A DNA stretch of 42,077 nucleotides. It comes from Paracoccaceae bacterium (GTDB lineage: Bacteria; Pseudomonadota; Alphaproteobacteria; Rhodobacterales; Rhodobacteraceae). The translations under genes were made by a program, and so were the position numbers. Under the pieces are notes generated by a model. That model was not told where the DNA came from and did no database searches. It saw only the letters and a list, made by a program, of their open reading frames with translations. The DNA lies in assembly GCA_022763485.1 (NCBI GenBank), contig JALEGX010000090.1, positions 1 through 42,077 on the forward strand. The letters are read 5' to 3'. Below are positions 1 to 8,320 of this stretch, in pieces (the first letter of the stretch is position 1; the number at the start of each line of letters is the position of its first letter).

Positions 1-120
1 GATCAGTTCGATCTCGTCGCGCTGGCGGCCCAGCTCATCCCGGATCGCGCCGAACAGCTCGGGGTCCCGCTCGGAAAGGGGTTGCGTGAAAAAACCGTCT
101 TGGCGAAAGGCTTGGTTCAT
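1..120 (-). CDS. glyA: Serine hydroxymethyltransferase, N-terminal part (cut by window edge)
   Basis: Only the first 40 codons are present; the gene runs off the left edge. The reading frame starts at the ATG at 118-120 and gives a short leader, then [14 protein letters not shown] and a [10 protein letters not shown] stretch. These match the conserved N-terminus of serine hydroxymethyltransferase just before the SENxxS region. The enzyme transfers the C1 unit of methylene-THF to glycine to make serine and is the entry step of the serine cycle. It lies 25 bp downstream of ppc on the same strand, so it is probably the last gene of the sgaA-mtkAB-hprA-ppc-glyA operon. The catalytic lysine region is outside the window, so the assignment rests on the N-terminus and context. 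Confidence 0.85.
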   Translation of the reverse strand, partial: MNQAFRQDGFFTQPLSERDPELFGAIRDELGRQRDEIELI

Positions 121-145
121 CTCGGGGCTCCTGGTTCTTGGGCAG

Positions 146-2806
146 TTATCCGGTCCATCCCAGACCGGCGGCAACGCAGTTCATCGACTGCAACAGGGGA
201 ATGGGCAGCGCAGAAGGCTTTGTTTCACGCTCTTCTTTCAACAGCGCCACCTGAAGGTGGTGAATTTCGGCCAGCATCGGTTCAACCCGGCCAAAGCGGC
301 TGCGCAGCTTGGGGAACCGCTCGGCCAGTTGTTCGGTCCCGGTGAAAAAGCTCACCATTTCGCAGCCAAGCTCATATTCGCGGCGGATAGACCCGAAGAT
401 CCTGTCACGTATCTCAGGATCCTTTACCAAAGACGCGTATTCGGCAGCAATCGTGATGTCGGTGTGAAACAGGGCCTTCTCCACCTCATCCACGACCAGA
501 CGGAACAGGGGCGCATTGCGGAACATGTCGCGCAGGACATCTTCGCCACGGGCGCCACGGAACTTCCTGAAGCTGGCAACGGCACTGCCGAACCCATACC
601 AATTGGTGATCATGTGCCGGTTCTGCGTCCAGGCAAAGACCCAGGGGATTGCCCGCAGATCATCCAGCGAGCTGGCCCCGAAACGGCGCGCCGGGCGCGA
701 TCCGATCTTTAGCCGGGCCAGTTCCTCAACCGGGCTGGCCTGGGTGAAGTAGTCAATGAACCCCGGTGCGTTCAGCAGGTTGGAATAGGCCGCCTGTGAC
801 ATGCCGGACAGCGCTTCGAACGCGTCATCATGTTCAGGGTTGATCGGCGGGGCATCGTCCCGAACCGAATGCCGCAGCACCGATGAGGCCATCAGCTCCA
901 ACTGGTGCAGCGCGGTGCCGCGGTTGGCAAATTTCGAGCTGACCACCTCGCCCTGTTCGGTGGTGCGCAGTTTGCCCCCGATGGTTCCGGCGGGCTGCGC
1001 AGCAATGGCGCGTTCCGTCGGCGCACCGCCGCGGGAAACGGATCCGCCGCGGCCATGGAAGAAGATCGGCTTCAGGCGGTGTGCCTCCAACCGCCGGGTG
1101 ATCAGGCGTTGCGCCTTCTCCAGCTCCCAGGTCGAACAGGTGAACCCGCCATCCTTGTTGCTGTCCGAATAGCCCAGCATCACCTCGATGCGATCGGACC
1201 CGTCCTTGAGCGACCGCCGGGCAAAGGGCACCTCCAGCAGGTTGGACAGGATCCCGGGCGCGGCGCGCAGATCGTCGATGGTTTCAAACAGGGGCACCAC
1301 GCGCAGCGCGGCTTTTTCCGCGCCGAACCCGGCGTAGCGGGCCAGCAGATAGACCCCCAGCAGATCATCCGTGGATCGCGTCATCGACAGGATGAACGGG
1401 CCCAGCACCTGAGGATCATCCCCTGCCCCGGCGTCTTTCATCAGGTGCAGGAGGCGGATCAGCTCCGCGCTTTGCGGCTCCAAAGCATTCGGGTCGATGT
1501 AATCGAGCGAGGCCGAACCCAGCTCGGCCCGCAGACGATCTGACCACGCCTGCGTTCCATAGGCGGGGACATCGCCTGAGCGGGACCAGATCTCTTGCAG
1601 GGTTTCGGTTGTGACGGTCGAATTCTGGCGGATGTCCAGCGTGACAGTCCGGAAGCCAAACACCTGCGCCTGCCAGCGAATGGGCCGAACATGCCGCGCC
1701 GCCAGTCGATCCGCGCCAATCTGGCCCAGGGCCTCTTCGACCTCATGCAGGTCCTTGATGAAGTCATCGACATGCGCATACCGGCCAGTGGTCGCCTGTT
1801 GGGTCGCGTCGATACGGTTGCCAATCGCGCTCAGCGCCTGGCGAAAGATCTCGCCGGGGTTTCTGTGGGCCAGCTTCGGTCCACCCGGGGCCGCCTTGAC
1901 CAGCCGCAGCAATCGGTCGGACACCTGTTCAGGCACCATGGTAACGGCGGCAGAGATGGAGATACGCGCGGCCGCCTCATCCAGACCGGAGCGGTACTTC
2001 AGCAGCGCCGCGTCGCGGTTGGCCTGCAACGCGTTGGCGGTGGCTTCCACGGTAACGTTGGGATTGCCGTCACGATCCCCACCAATCCACGAATGGAACT
2101 TGAGGCAGGGCGCATCGGCCTGATCGGCGCCAATGACCGGCTCGACCGCGGCGATGAAGCGGTCAAACAGCTGCGGCACGGCGTCAAAAAGGCTGTCGCG
2201 AAAGAACTGCAACCCCCATTGGATTTCGTCCTGCAACGACGGGCGTTCGCGACGCAGTTCACCGGTCAGCCACAGAAGGTCAATTTCCGAGCGCAGATCT
2301 TCGAGGATTTCGGCCCGTTCCCGCGGGGTCCAGCGTTTGGCCTCCAACGACACCAGCCCGCGATAGATCCGGCGGTGGATTTCCAGAACCGTGACGCGCT
2401 TGGCCTCGGTCGGGTGGGCCGTCAGCGTGGGTCCGACAGACAGCTGGCTGGCCAGCGCGGCCAGCTTCTCGGCCGGGACCTCATCCTGGCTGCGCTGAAT
2501 GGCGCGGGCAAAACTCCCCGGCACGGCTTCGGGACCATCGCGGGTTTCAGACAGACGCCGGTCGCGCATCGCCGCATTTTCATCAACGATCTTGAGCAGC
2601 TGAAACCAGATGTTGAAGGCTTGCAGATACGGAACGGAGGATTCCCCGGATGCCCCCCAGGGCGCCCCGGTTTCCAGGCGCTTTGCGACCTCGGGTGCGC
2701 GTTGCCGCAGCACACTGTACCAGAGGTCCTGCAATTCCGCCCTCAGGCGGCCTGCATAGCTGCTTTCCGTCGTCGGCGTCGGGTCGGTTTCAACGGGGAC
2801 GGCCAT
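146..2806 (-). CDS. ppc: Phosphoenolpyruvate carboxylase
   Basis: An 886-residue protein, normal length for bacterial PEP carboxylase, which makes oxaloacetate from PEP and bicarbonate. The signature [10 protein letters not shown] with the catalytic histidine (about residue 131) is present. So are [10 protein letters not shown] and the glycine-rich [12 protein letters not shown] loop in the C-terminal half. The protein ends in a short hydrophobic tail finishing TG, as PEP carboxylases do. In the serine cycle this is the second carbon-fixing step. The start ATG at 2804-2806 shares one base with the hprA stop (TGATG), so translation is coupled. A long open frame on the opposite strand (1595-3247) is an antisense shadow. 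Confidence 0.97.
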   Translation of the reverse strand: MAVPVETDPTPTTESSYAGRLRAELQDLWYSVLRQRAPEVAKRLETGAPWGASGESSVPYLQAFNIWFQLLKIVDENAAMRDRRLSETRDGPEAVPGSFARAIQRSQDEVPAEKLAALASQLSVGPTLTAHPTEAKRVTVLEIHRRIYRGLVSLEAKRWTPRERAEILEDLRSEIDLLWLTGELRRERPSLQDEIQWGLQFFRDSLFDAVPQLFDRFIAAVEPVIGADQADAPCLKFHSWIGGDRDGNPNVTVEATANALQANRDAALLKYRSGLDEAAARISISAAVTMVPEQVSDRLLRLVKAAPGGPKLAHRNPGEIFRQALSAIGNRIDATQQATTGRYAHVDDFIKDLHEVEEALGQIGADRLAARHVRPIRWQAQVFGFRTVTLDIRQNSTVTTETLQEIWSRSGDVPAYGTQAWSDRLRAELGSASLDYIDPNALEPQSAELIRLLHLMKDAGAGDDPQVLGPFILSMTRSTDDLLGVYLLARYAGFGAEKAALRVVPLFETIDDLRAAPGILSNLLEVPFARRSLKDGSDRIEVMLGYSDSNKDGGFTCSTWELEKAQRLITRRLEAHRLKPIFFHGRGGSVSRGGAPTERAIAAQPAGTIGGKLRTTEQGEVVSSKFANRGTALHQLELMASSVLRHSVRDDAPPINPEHDDAFEALSGMSQAAYSNLLNAPGFIDYFTQASPVEELARLKIGSRPARRFGASSLDDLRAIPWVFAWTQNRHMITNWYGFGSAVASFRKFRGARGEDVLRDMFRNAPLFRLVVDEVEKALFHTDITIAAEYASLVKDPEIRDRIFGSIRREYELGCEMVSFFTGTEQLAERFPKLRSRFGRVEPMLAEIHHLQVALLKEERETKPSALPIPLLQSMNCVAAGLGWTG

Positions 2807-3777
2807 CAGTTCACCCGGTCGCGCGGTGTACGCCCCTCAAAGAAATCCGACAGGTTGTCCAATACGCGGAATCCCATGGCTTCGCGGGCTTCCCGGGTCG
2901 CGGACCCCAGATGCGGCAGCATCACCAAGTTGTCGCAATCCAGAAGTTCGGGATTGATGTTGGGTTCCCCGTCGAACACGTCCAGCGCTGCGCCGCCGAT
3001 GGTTTCAAACCACAGCGCGCGGGTCAGGGCCAGTTCGTCAATAACCTCACCGCGCGCGGTGTTGATCAGGAAAGCGTCCGGCTTCATCAGGTTCAACCGG
3101 CGGGTATTGATCAGATGCCGGTTGGCTGTGCCGCCCGGGCAATGCAGCGACACGAAATCACACAGCGGCATCAGCTCGTCCAGCGTGTCCACCTGCGTCG
3201 CCCCGTACTGCGCCAGCACACCTTCTGGGACGCGAGAGCGGTTGTAGACAACCACGTTCATACCAAACCCGTGATGTGCGCGGCGGGCCATTTCCTGGCC
3301 GATGCGTCCAAAGCCGACGATGCCGATGGTTTTGCCGGACACTTTGGTGCCAACCAGATGCGTCGGACGCCAGCCGGACCAGTTCCCGGCGCGCAGTTCG
3401 CGCTCACCTTCGGAGGCGCGACGGGCCACCATCAAAAGCAGCGTCATCGCGATGTCTGCGGTGCATTCGCTCAGCACATCGGGCGTGTTGGTGACGGTCA
3501 TGCCGTGATCGGCGACCCGTCCCATATCAATATGAGAGAACCCAACGCCGTAGTTGGCAAGGATCTTGGTCTGCGGCTTGGTGACGTCCAGTGCCCGCGC
3601 CGATACTTTGTCGGTCACGGTAGGCAGCACCGCGTCATAAGTCTTGAGAGCATCCTGAATCTCGGTCTCACCAAGCGGCACATCGTTCGTGTTCAGAACG
3701 GCGTCGAATTTTTCCGACAATTGCGCTTCAACGGCCGCCGGCCAGCGGCGTGTTACCAGTACCTTGGGCTTTGCCAT
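2806..3777 (-). CDS. hprA: D-2-hydroxyacid dehydrogenase, probable hydroxypyruvate reductase / glycerate dehydrogenase
   Basis: A 323-residue D-isomer-specific 2-hydroxyacid dehydrogenase. The nucleotide-binding GFGRIG is at about 155-160, and the catalytic triad can be placed at Arg242 (NTARGEV), Glu271 (DGEP) and His289 (LPHLGSA). The end of the second Rossmann strand reads YNRSR with no acidic residue, which in this family favours NADPH or dual cofactor use (inference). In a serine-cycle operon the expected job is reduction of hydroxypyruvate to D-glycerate, between sgaA and glycerate kinase. A GGGAGA ribosome site precedes the ATG. A 100-bp gap with two stem-loops separates it from mtkB upstream. 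Related glyoxylate or formate dehydrogenase activities cannot be excluded from sequence. Confidence 0.88.
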   Translation of the reverse strand: MAKPKVLVTRRWPAAVEAQLSEKFDAVLNTNDVPLGETEIQDALKTYDAVLPTVTDKVSARALDVTKPQTKILANYGVGFSHIDMGRVADHGMTVTNTPDVLSECTADIAMTLLLMVARRASEGERELRAGNWSGWRPTHLVGTKVSGKTIGIVGFGRIGQEMARRAHHGFGMNVVVYNRSRVPEGVLAQYGATQVDTLDELMPLCDFVSLHCPGGTANRHLINTRRLNLMKPDAFLINTARGEVIDELALTRALWFETIGGAALDVFDGEPNINPELLDCDNLVMLPHLGSATREAREAMGFRVLDNLSDFFEGRTPRDRVN

Positions 3778-3816
3778 GTCGCATCTCCCTCAAGCAGACA
3801 GGTTTCAGGAAAAAGA

Positions 3817-3885
3817 GCACCTCACCCCCACCATTGCCCCGGACCGGGGATGAGGTGCATCTGCTTGACCCGAAGGGTCAGGCAG
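3817..3885 (-). other. Two intercistronic stem-loops between mtkB and hprA
   Basis: The first stem pairs 3817-3824 with 3851-3858 (8 bp, perfect) and encloses a CCCC/GGGG mini-stem at 3837-3849. The second pairs 3861-3871 with 3875-3885 (11 bp including one T/G pair) around a GAA triloop and overlaps the mtkB stop codon. Neither is followed by a T-run on the minus strand. They look like RNA-processing or stabilising structures inside an operon rather than a strong terminator (inference). Confidence 0.55.
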
Positions 3886-4771
3886 CGTTCTGTTTCATCA
3901 CCGAAGCGATGGTTTCGCCGATCACGGCGGGGTTTTCGGCGACGGTCACACCTGCGGCTTCCAGGATTTCAACCTTTTCGGACGCGGATTCACCGAAGGC
4001 CGAGATGATCGCCCCTGCGTGACCCATCGTCCGGCCCTTCGGCGCGGTCAGACCCGCGACATAGGCCACAACGGGCTTGGTCACGTGGTTCTTGATGTAT
4101 TCCGCGGCTTCCGCTTCCTGCGGGCCACCGATCTCACCGATCATTGCGATGACCTCGGTTTCGGGATCCTGTTCGAACCACTCAAGGATGTCCTTGAACG
4201 ACGAACCGTTGATCGGGTCGCCACCGATACCAACCGAAGTGGACACGCCCAGACCCAGCTCTTTCAGCTGCGCCGCAGCTTCATAGCCCAGGGTCCCCGA
4301 ACGGCCGATGATGCCGACATTACCCTGCAGGTAGATGTGGCCGGGCATGATCCCCAGCAGCGCCTTGCCGGGCGAGATGGTGCCGGCACAGTTCGGGCCG
4401 GTCAGGATCATCCGCTTTTCCTTGGGGTAGCGGTACATGTAACGCTTCACGCGGATCATGTCCTGCGCCGGGATACCGTCGGTGATGCAGACGCAGTACT
4501 TGATACCCGCATCGGCGGCTTCCATGATCGAATCCGCGGCAAACGGCGGCGGCACGAAGACCAGCGAGGCATTGGCGCCGGTGGCTTCCACGGCTTCCTT
4601 GACGGTGTTGAAGACCGGCACGCCTTCGACGGTTTCGCCGCCCTTGCCGGGGACAACGCCCCCAACAACATTGGTGCCGTATTCGATCATGTCCTTGGTG
4701 TGGAACCGGGCCATCTTGCCGGTGATCCCCTGGACGATGACTTTGCTTTCGCGATCAAGAAGAATGCTCAT
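3878..4771 (-). CDS. mtkB: Malate--CoA ligase (malate thiokinase), alpha subunit
   Basis: A 297-residue protein of the succinyl-CoA synthetase alpha family. It has an N-terminal CoA-binding domain (VIVQGITGKMARFHTKDM) and the phosphohistidine motif TMGHAGAIIS with the active-site His at about residue 251. The succinyl-CoA synthetase pair normally sits with sdh/mdh/suc genes. Here it lies with ppc, sgaA and mclA, so malate thiokinase is the better call: malate + CoA + ATP to malyl-CoA, the substrate of MclA. The mtkB ATG shares one base with the mtkA stop (TGATG), so the two subunits are translationally coupled. The remaining alternative is a second succinyl-CoA ligase. Confidence 0.92.
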   Translation of the reverse strand: MSILLDRESKVIVQGITGKMARFHTKDMIEYGTNVVGGVVPGKGGETVEGVPVFNTVKEAVEATGANASLVFVPPPFAADSIMEAADAGIKYCVCITDGIPAQDMIRVKRYMYRYPKEKRMILTGPNCAGTISPGKALLGIMPGHIYLQGNVGIIGRSGTLGYEAAAQLKELGLGVSTSVGIGGDPINGSSFKDILEWFEQDPETEVIAMIGEIGGPQEAEAAEYIKNHVTKPVVAYVAGLTAPKGRTMGHAGAIISAFGESASEKVEILEAAGVTVAENPAVIGETIASVMKQNAA

Positions 4772-5967
4772 CAGACAGCCCTCACACGAGTGTTTTGATC
4801 AAGGTCGTTTTTCCAGGCGCCAACTGCACGTTCGGCGGCTTCCATCAACGAGGTTGCGCGGATCAGAGGCAGACCGGACTGGGCCAGGATCTTCTGCCCT
4901 TCTTCGACATTGGTGCCGGCAAGGCGCACGACGACGGGAACGTCGACCTGTACTTCGCGCAGCGCCTGAACAACGCCTTCGGCAACCCAGTCGCAGCGGT
5001 TGATACCGGCAAAGATGTTCACCAGAACCGCCTGCACGTTCTTGTCCGACATCACCAGGCGGAACGCCTTGGCAACACGTTCGGGGGTTGCGCCACCACC
5101 GATGTCCAGGAAGTTGGCGGGCTCACCACCGGCCAGCTTGATGGTGTCCATGGTTGCCATGGCCAGACCGGCGCCGTTCACGATGCAGCCGATGTTGCCT
5201 TCCAGGCCGACATAGGACAGGCCACGGTCCGCCGCGCGGCTTTCCCGCGGGTCTTCCTGGCTCTTGTCGCGCAGTTCGCTGATCTGCGGGTGACGGAACA
5301 GGGCGTTGTCGTCGAAGGTCATCTTCGCGTCCAGCGCCAGGATACGGCTGTCCCCGGTCACGACCAGCGGGTTGATTTCAACCATCGTCGCGTCCAGTTC
5401 CGAAAACGCCTGGTAGCAGCCCTTAAGCGTGCGCACCATCTGCTGGGTCAGTGCCGGTTCGATGCCAAGCTTGAAGGCGATTTCACGCGCCTGGAAGTCC
5501 TGCAGACCAACCGCCGGTTCAACGATCGAACGCACGATGGAGTCGGGACGCTCTGCGGAAATCTCTTCGATTTCCATACCACCTTCAGAAGAGGCAACGA
5601 TCATCACACGCTGGGTCGAACGGTCCAGCACGAAGCCCAGATAGATCTCGCGATCGATCGGCACCGCACCTTCGACGTACACGCGGTAGATGCCTTTACC
5701 TTCCGGACCGGTCTGATGCGTGACCAGTTTCTTGCCGAACATCTCTTCGGTGGCTTCCAGGATCTCGGCGTCCGACGAACACAGTTTGACACCGCCCGCC
5801 TTGCCGCGACCACCTGCGTGGACCTGTGCCTTGACGATCCAACGGTCGCCGCCCAGTTCCCGCGCCCGGTAAGCCGCCTGCTCGGGGCTGTAGGCCAGCG
5901 CACCGGGGGGAACCGCTACGCCAAAATTGCTCAGGACTTCCTTGGCCTGATACTCATGAATATCCAT
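4771..5967 (-). CDS. mtkA: Malate--CoA ligase (malate thiokinase), beta subunit
   Basis: A 398-residue ATP-grasp protein of the succinyl-CoA synthetase beta family. It opens with [17 protein letters not shown], followed by the nucleotide-binding [16 protein letters not shown] segment. The C-terminal ligase-CoA domain contains [11 protein letters not shown] and a GGGATPERV motif. It forms the heteromer with MtkB and provides malyl-CoA for the serine cycle. A GGAGG-like ribosome site lies just upstream of the ATG. Only 24 bp separate it from the sgaA stop, so it sits in the same operon. Assignment to malate rather than succinate is mainly from context. Confidence 0.92.
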   Translation of the reverse strand: MDIHEYQAKEVLSNFGVAVPPGALAYSPEQAAYRARELGGDRWIVKAQVHAGGRGKAGGVKLCSSDAEILEATEEMFGKKLVTHQTGPEGKGIYRVYVEGAVPIDREIYLGFVLDRSTQRVMIVASSEGGMEIEEISAERPDSIVRSIVEPAVGLQDFQAREIAFKLGIEPALTQQMVRTLKGCYQAFSELDATMVEINPLVVTGDSRILALDAKMTFDDNALFRHPQISELRDKSQEDPRESRAADRGLSYVGLEGNIGCIVNGAGLAMATMDTIKLAGGEPANFLDIGGGATPERVAKAFRLVMSDKNVQAVLVNIFAGINRCDWVAEGVVQALREVQVDVPVVVRLAGTNVEEGQKILAQSGLPLIRATSLMEAAERAVGAWKNDLDQNTRVRAV

Positions 5968-5991
5968 GGTACTCCTCCCTATGGATAGGTG

Positions 5992-7239
5992 TCATTCAGC
6001 GGCCAGGGCCGCGTCATAGTGGCGATCAAGCAGAGCGTTGATCTCATCAAGGTTGACCGACGCACCCATGTCGTTCATCGCGCTGCCGAAGCGGTTCACG
6101 ATGTCGGTGATCTGGGCGCGGGTGATCTGGTTCAGGATGCCGATGCGGACCTGCACGGGCTCAGACAGGGTCGGCCAGATGCCGAAGCCCACGGCGCGGC
6201 AATTGCCGACCAGTTCCTTTTCGCGACCGGCCAGATCACCGGGCAGGTTCAGAACAACAAGGCTGGTCATGTTCGAGGTCACTTCGCAGCCCATCGCGGT
6301 GACGGCGTCGCGCAGCGCTTTCTCGTGAAAGGCATAGTCCTGCGATTTCTTCGCACGGCCGTGCTGCAGGTTGATCCGCAGGGCTTCGTGGAAAGCCGCA
6401 ACCGCATAGGCGGAATGGGTCCGGTGATAGGTGCCCGCTTCGGCGTCCTGACCATCAATGATGCCCCAGTGGCGCCCTTCCATGATGGCGTTGTGAACCC
6501 AGGAGTAGCTGCCGTTGGTCTTCAGCTCATTGATGTAGCGGTCGGAGAAGCTGACCGGCGCATAGGTCAGGGGCAAACACAGCACACCCTTCTGCGGGCA
6601 GGAGGCCCAGCCGACCACACCGGGGAAGTCATCGATCGAGAAGTCTTCGATGCCCAGCGAGCTGACGGCATCGATCAGGCCCATCGCATCGTGCTTGACG
6701 CAAGCATCGTTGAAGCCCTGGATGTCGTTGATGCGGCCCGAGCCGGTTTCCCAATGCGCCATGAACGCCCACTTGGGTTTGTGTTCGGCCAGCGCCTTTT
6801 CCACGATGTCGCCGGTCACGGACTGACCGTGGGGCACTTCGATGATGGTGACCGATGCCGGCTGCGGATCCAGCGCGTTTGCGGCCAGTTCCTCGCGGGT
6901 GGAGGCCCGCATCCGGATGGTCAGACCGTCAATGCCCGAGAAGGTGCCGTTGACGAAAGCAACCACGGTGTCGCCGGGCAGGATGGCATTCATCATGCAG
7001 TCCAGACCGCTCCAACCAGTGCCCGCAACGCCGAAGGTGTAAACGTTCTGGGTGCCCCAGACCTGGCGCAGCATGTGCTTGCATTCGATCATTCCGCGCA
7101 GAACATCCGGCTGCATGTGATCGGCCAGACCGGTGTTGGCAAAGGCTGCCAACACGCGTGCATCGGTGTTGCCGGGGCCAGGGCCTGCGGCCAGCGTCTC
7201 GGGGATTTCCAGGCTGGGGAAGATCGTGGGTTCAGTCAT
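5992..7239 (-). CDS. sgaA: Serine--glyoxylate aminotransferase
   Basis: A 415-residue class V (fold type I) PLP aminotransferase. It converts serine and glyoxylate to hydroxypyruvate and glycine, the step that regenerates the glycine acceptor of the serine cycle. Seen: an N-terminal AAGPGPGNTDARVL phosphate loop, FGVAGTGWSGLD, the cofactor aspartate in DAVSSLG (about 190) and the PLP lysine in CPQKGVL (about Lys217). I start at the ATG at 7237-7239, which has GAGGT about eight bases upstream. An in-frame upstream start would add 21 basic, unconserved-looking residues. It is the first gene of the minus-strand serine-cycle operon and is transcribed divergently from the LuxR-type regulator. Confidence 0.93.
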   Translation of the reverse strand: MTEPTIFPSLEIPETLAAGPGPGNTDARVLAAFANTGLADHMQPDVLRGMIECKHMLRQVWGTQNVYTFGVAGTGWSGLDCMMNAILPGDTVVAFVNGTFSGIDGLTIRMRASTREELAANALDPQPASVTIIEVPHGQSVTGDIVEKALAEHKPKWAFMAHWETGSGRINDIQGFNDACVKHDAMGLIDAVSSLGIEDFSIDDFPGVVGWASCPQKGVLCLPLTYAPVSFSDRYINELKTNGSYSWVHNAIMEGRHWGIIDGQDAEAGTYHRTHSAYAVAAFHEALRINLQHGRAKKSQDYAFHEKALRDAVTAMGCEVTSNMTSLVVLNLPGDLAGREKELVGNCRAVGFGIWPTLSEPVQVRIGILNQITRAQITDIVNRFGSAMNDMGASVNLDEINALLDRHYDAALAAE

Positions 7240-7335
7240 GATGTCGGACCTCATGTCGGGTTTCGTTCGCGCCGATGTCTTGGCTTGGCGAGGAATTTTC
7301 ACCTCAGGCAGAACAATTCACCACCATGCAACATC

Positions 7336-7478
7336 GCTTGACCCAAGCAAAACTCAGGTCGACAATTCCCACAACATCCCTATATCCTGCTTTTGGGTAT
7401 CTAAATGGGTGGGCAAATACCTACCCAAAGGTGTAAAAATACCGTTGTATACCGAAATCTAACCCACCCATTTGGGTA
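7336..7478. promoter_or_regulatory. Divergent sgaA / regulator promoter region with GGGTA-type inverted repeats
   Basis: The 261 bp between sgaA and the regulator hold several related repeats. AAATGGGTGGG (7403-7413) is perfectly inverted as CCCACCCATTT (7463-7473). TTTGGGTA occurs at 7392-7399 and 7471-7478, with its complement TACCCAAA at 7422-7429. A separate small inverted repeat, GCTTG-ACC-CAAGC-like, lies at 7336-7348. The repeats sit immediately upstream of the regulator gene and face the sgaA operon, as expected for operators that control both directions. No clear sigma70 hexamers stand out. Binding by the adjacent LuxR-type protein is inference. Confidence 0.6.
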
Positions 7479-7500
7479 GTTTTTAACAAAAGGACACGCA

Positions 7501-8139
7501 ATGGCTACGATAAGCGACAAAGTTTCCCCGATATCAGTCATGCTTGCTGACGCAAATCCGCTGGTCCTGACCGCGATGTCTGAAATTTTCGAAAAGGACC
7601 CGCGATTCTCTCTGGTCGCCACCTCGGCAACGGCCGAAGGCTTCCTGGGAACCGTGATGCGCGTGCCCGTTCAGGTCGGAATTATCGACTGGAACCTGCC
7701 TGCTCTGGGCGGTGCAAAACTGATCGAGGTGCTGCGGGATCAGGCCAACGCACCCCGGCTGGTCGTTTATGGCGACGAAGGCAGCGACACCCCCCGCAAG
7801 GCAATGAGCGCAGGTGCTGCCGGATTCGCGCCACGCTCCGGTGCGGTCGAAAACCTGCTCGACACCTGCCAGGCCGTGGCCGCCGGCAAGATGATGTTCC
7901 CGTTTCTGGACGTCCGCGACCTGCAGACAGATCCGATCGAGCAATTGTCCCGCCGCGAACGCACCATGCTGGAGGCGCTGTCGAAAGGGCTGACCAACAA
8001 GGAGCTGAGCAAGGAGTTGGAGATCACCACCAACACGGTGAAATTCCACCTGTCGAACCTCTACGAAAAACTTTCGGTCAAGAACCGCGCTCAGGCGATC
8101 GCGTTCTACTACGCCAACCGTGCCGAAAAACGGGACTGA
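7501..8139 (+). CDS. LuxR/NarL-type response regulator with atypical receiver (candidate serine-cycle regulator)
   Basis: A 212-residue protein with an N-terminal receiver-like domain (about 10-125) and a C-terminal LuxR-type helix-turn-helix (about 148-203: LSRRERTMLEAL, LTNKELSKEL, NTVKFHLSNLYEKL). The phospho-acceptor aspartate survives (GIIDWNLP, about Asp63). The first residue of the usual acidic pair is Ala16, the switch Thr/Ser position reads Gly91, and the conserved Lys is Arg112. Phosphorylation-dependent switching is therefore doubtful. AAGGA lies six bases before the ATG. It is divergent from sgaA and upstream of mclA and gckA on the same strand, with no histidine kinase nearby, so a pathway regulator is the natural reading (inference). 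Confidence 0.85.
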   Translation: MATISDKVSPISVMLADANPLVLTAMSEIFEKDPRFSLVATSATAEGFLGTVMRVPVQVGIIDWNLPALGGAKLIEVLRDQANAPRLVVYGDEGSDTPRKAMSAGAAGFAPRSGAVENLLDTCQAVAAGKMMFPFLDVRDLQTDPIEQLSRRERTMLEALSKGLTNKELSKELEITTNTVKFHLSNLYEKLSVKNRAQAIAFYYANRAEKRD

Positions 8140-8159
8140 GTTGACGGAAATCGTTGGTT

Positions 8160-8220
8160 GCGCCCGCGCGCGTTCGCATACGCGCGACGCGCGCGACACG
8201 CGTGCGCATGACGCGCGCCC
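8160..8220. other. CG-alternating tract between regulator and mclA
   Basis: About 60 bp consist almost entirely of alternating G/C steps (GCGCGCG, ACGCGCG, GCGCGCGAC, ACGCGCGCC and similar). An abrupt change to an AT-rich stretch containing an eight-T run follows. The tract can form several overlapping hairpins. It lies after the regulator stop and just upstream of the mclA promoter candidate. It may serve as a terminator or structured leader, or simply be low-complexity DNA; sequence alone does not decide. Confidence 0.45.
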
Positions 8221-8245
8221 GGATATTTAAATGAAATTTTTTTTC

Positions 8246-8274
8246 TTGACAGGAAAGTGCGTGATGTTGAATGC
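8246..8274 (+). promoter_or_regulatory. Candidate sigma70 promoter of mclA
   Basis: A perfect TTGACA lies at 8246-8251. The downstream 16-17 bp spacing leads to TGAATG/GAATGC (8268-8274), a weak -10 element. The element sits 46 bp upstream of the mclA ATG and right after an AT-rich run. The -35 is convincing and the -10 poor, so an activator may be needed (inference). Confidence 0.4.
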
Positions 8275-8320
8275 CTAGAGGCAGCCCCGCAATTCTCAAC
8301 GCGAACAAGGAGCGTTCGAC

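Noticed and set aside
1595-3247. 550-codon open frame on the plus strand
   Set aside because: It is antisense to ppc and hprA, both of which match known families over full length. The translation is rich in Arg/Gln/His/Gly, as expected for the mirror frame of a high-GC gene.
3878-5967. Succinyl-CoA synthetase sucCD of the TCA cycle
   Set aside because: Sequence family is the same, but the location between sgaA and hprA/ppc and opposite mclA fits malate thiokinase. The usual sdh/mdh/sucAB neighbours are absent.
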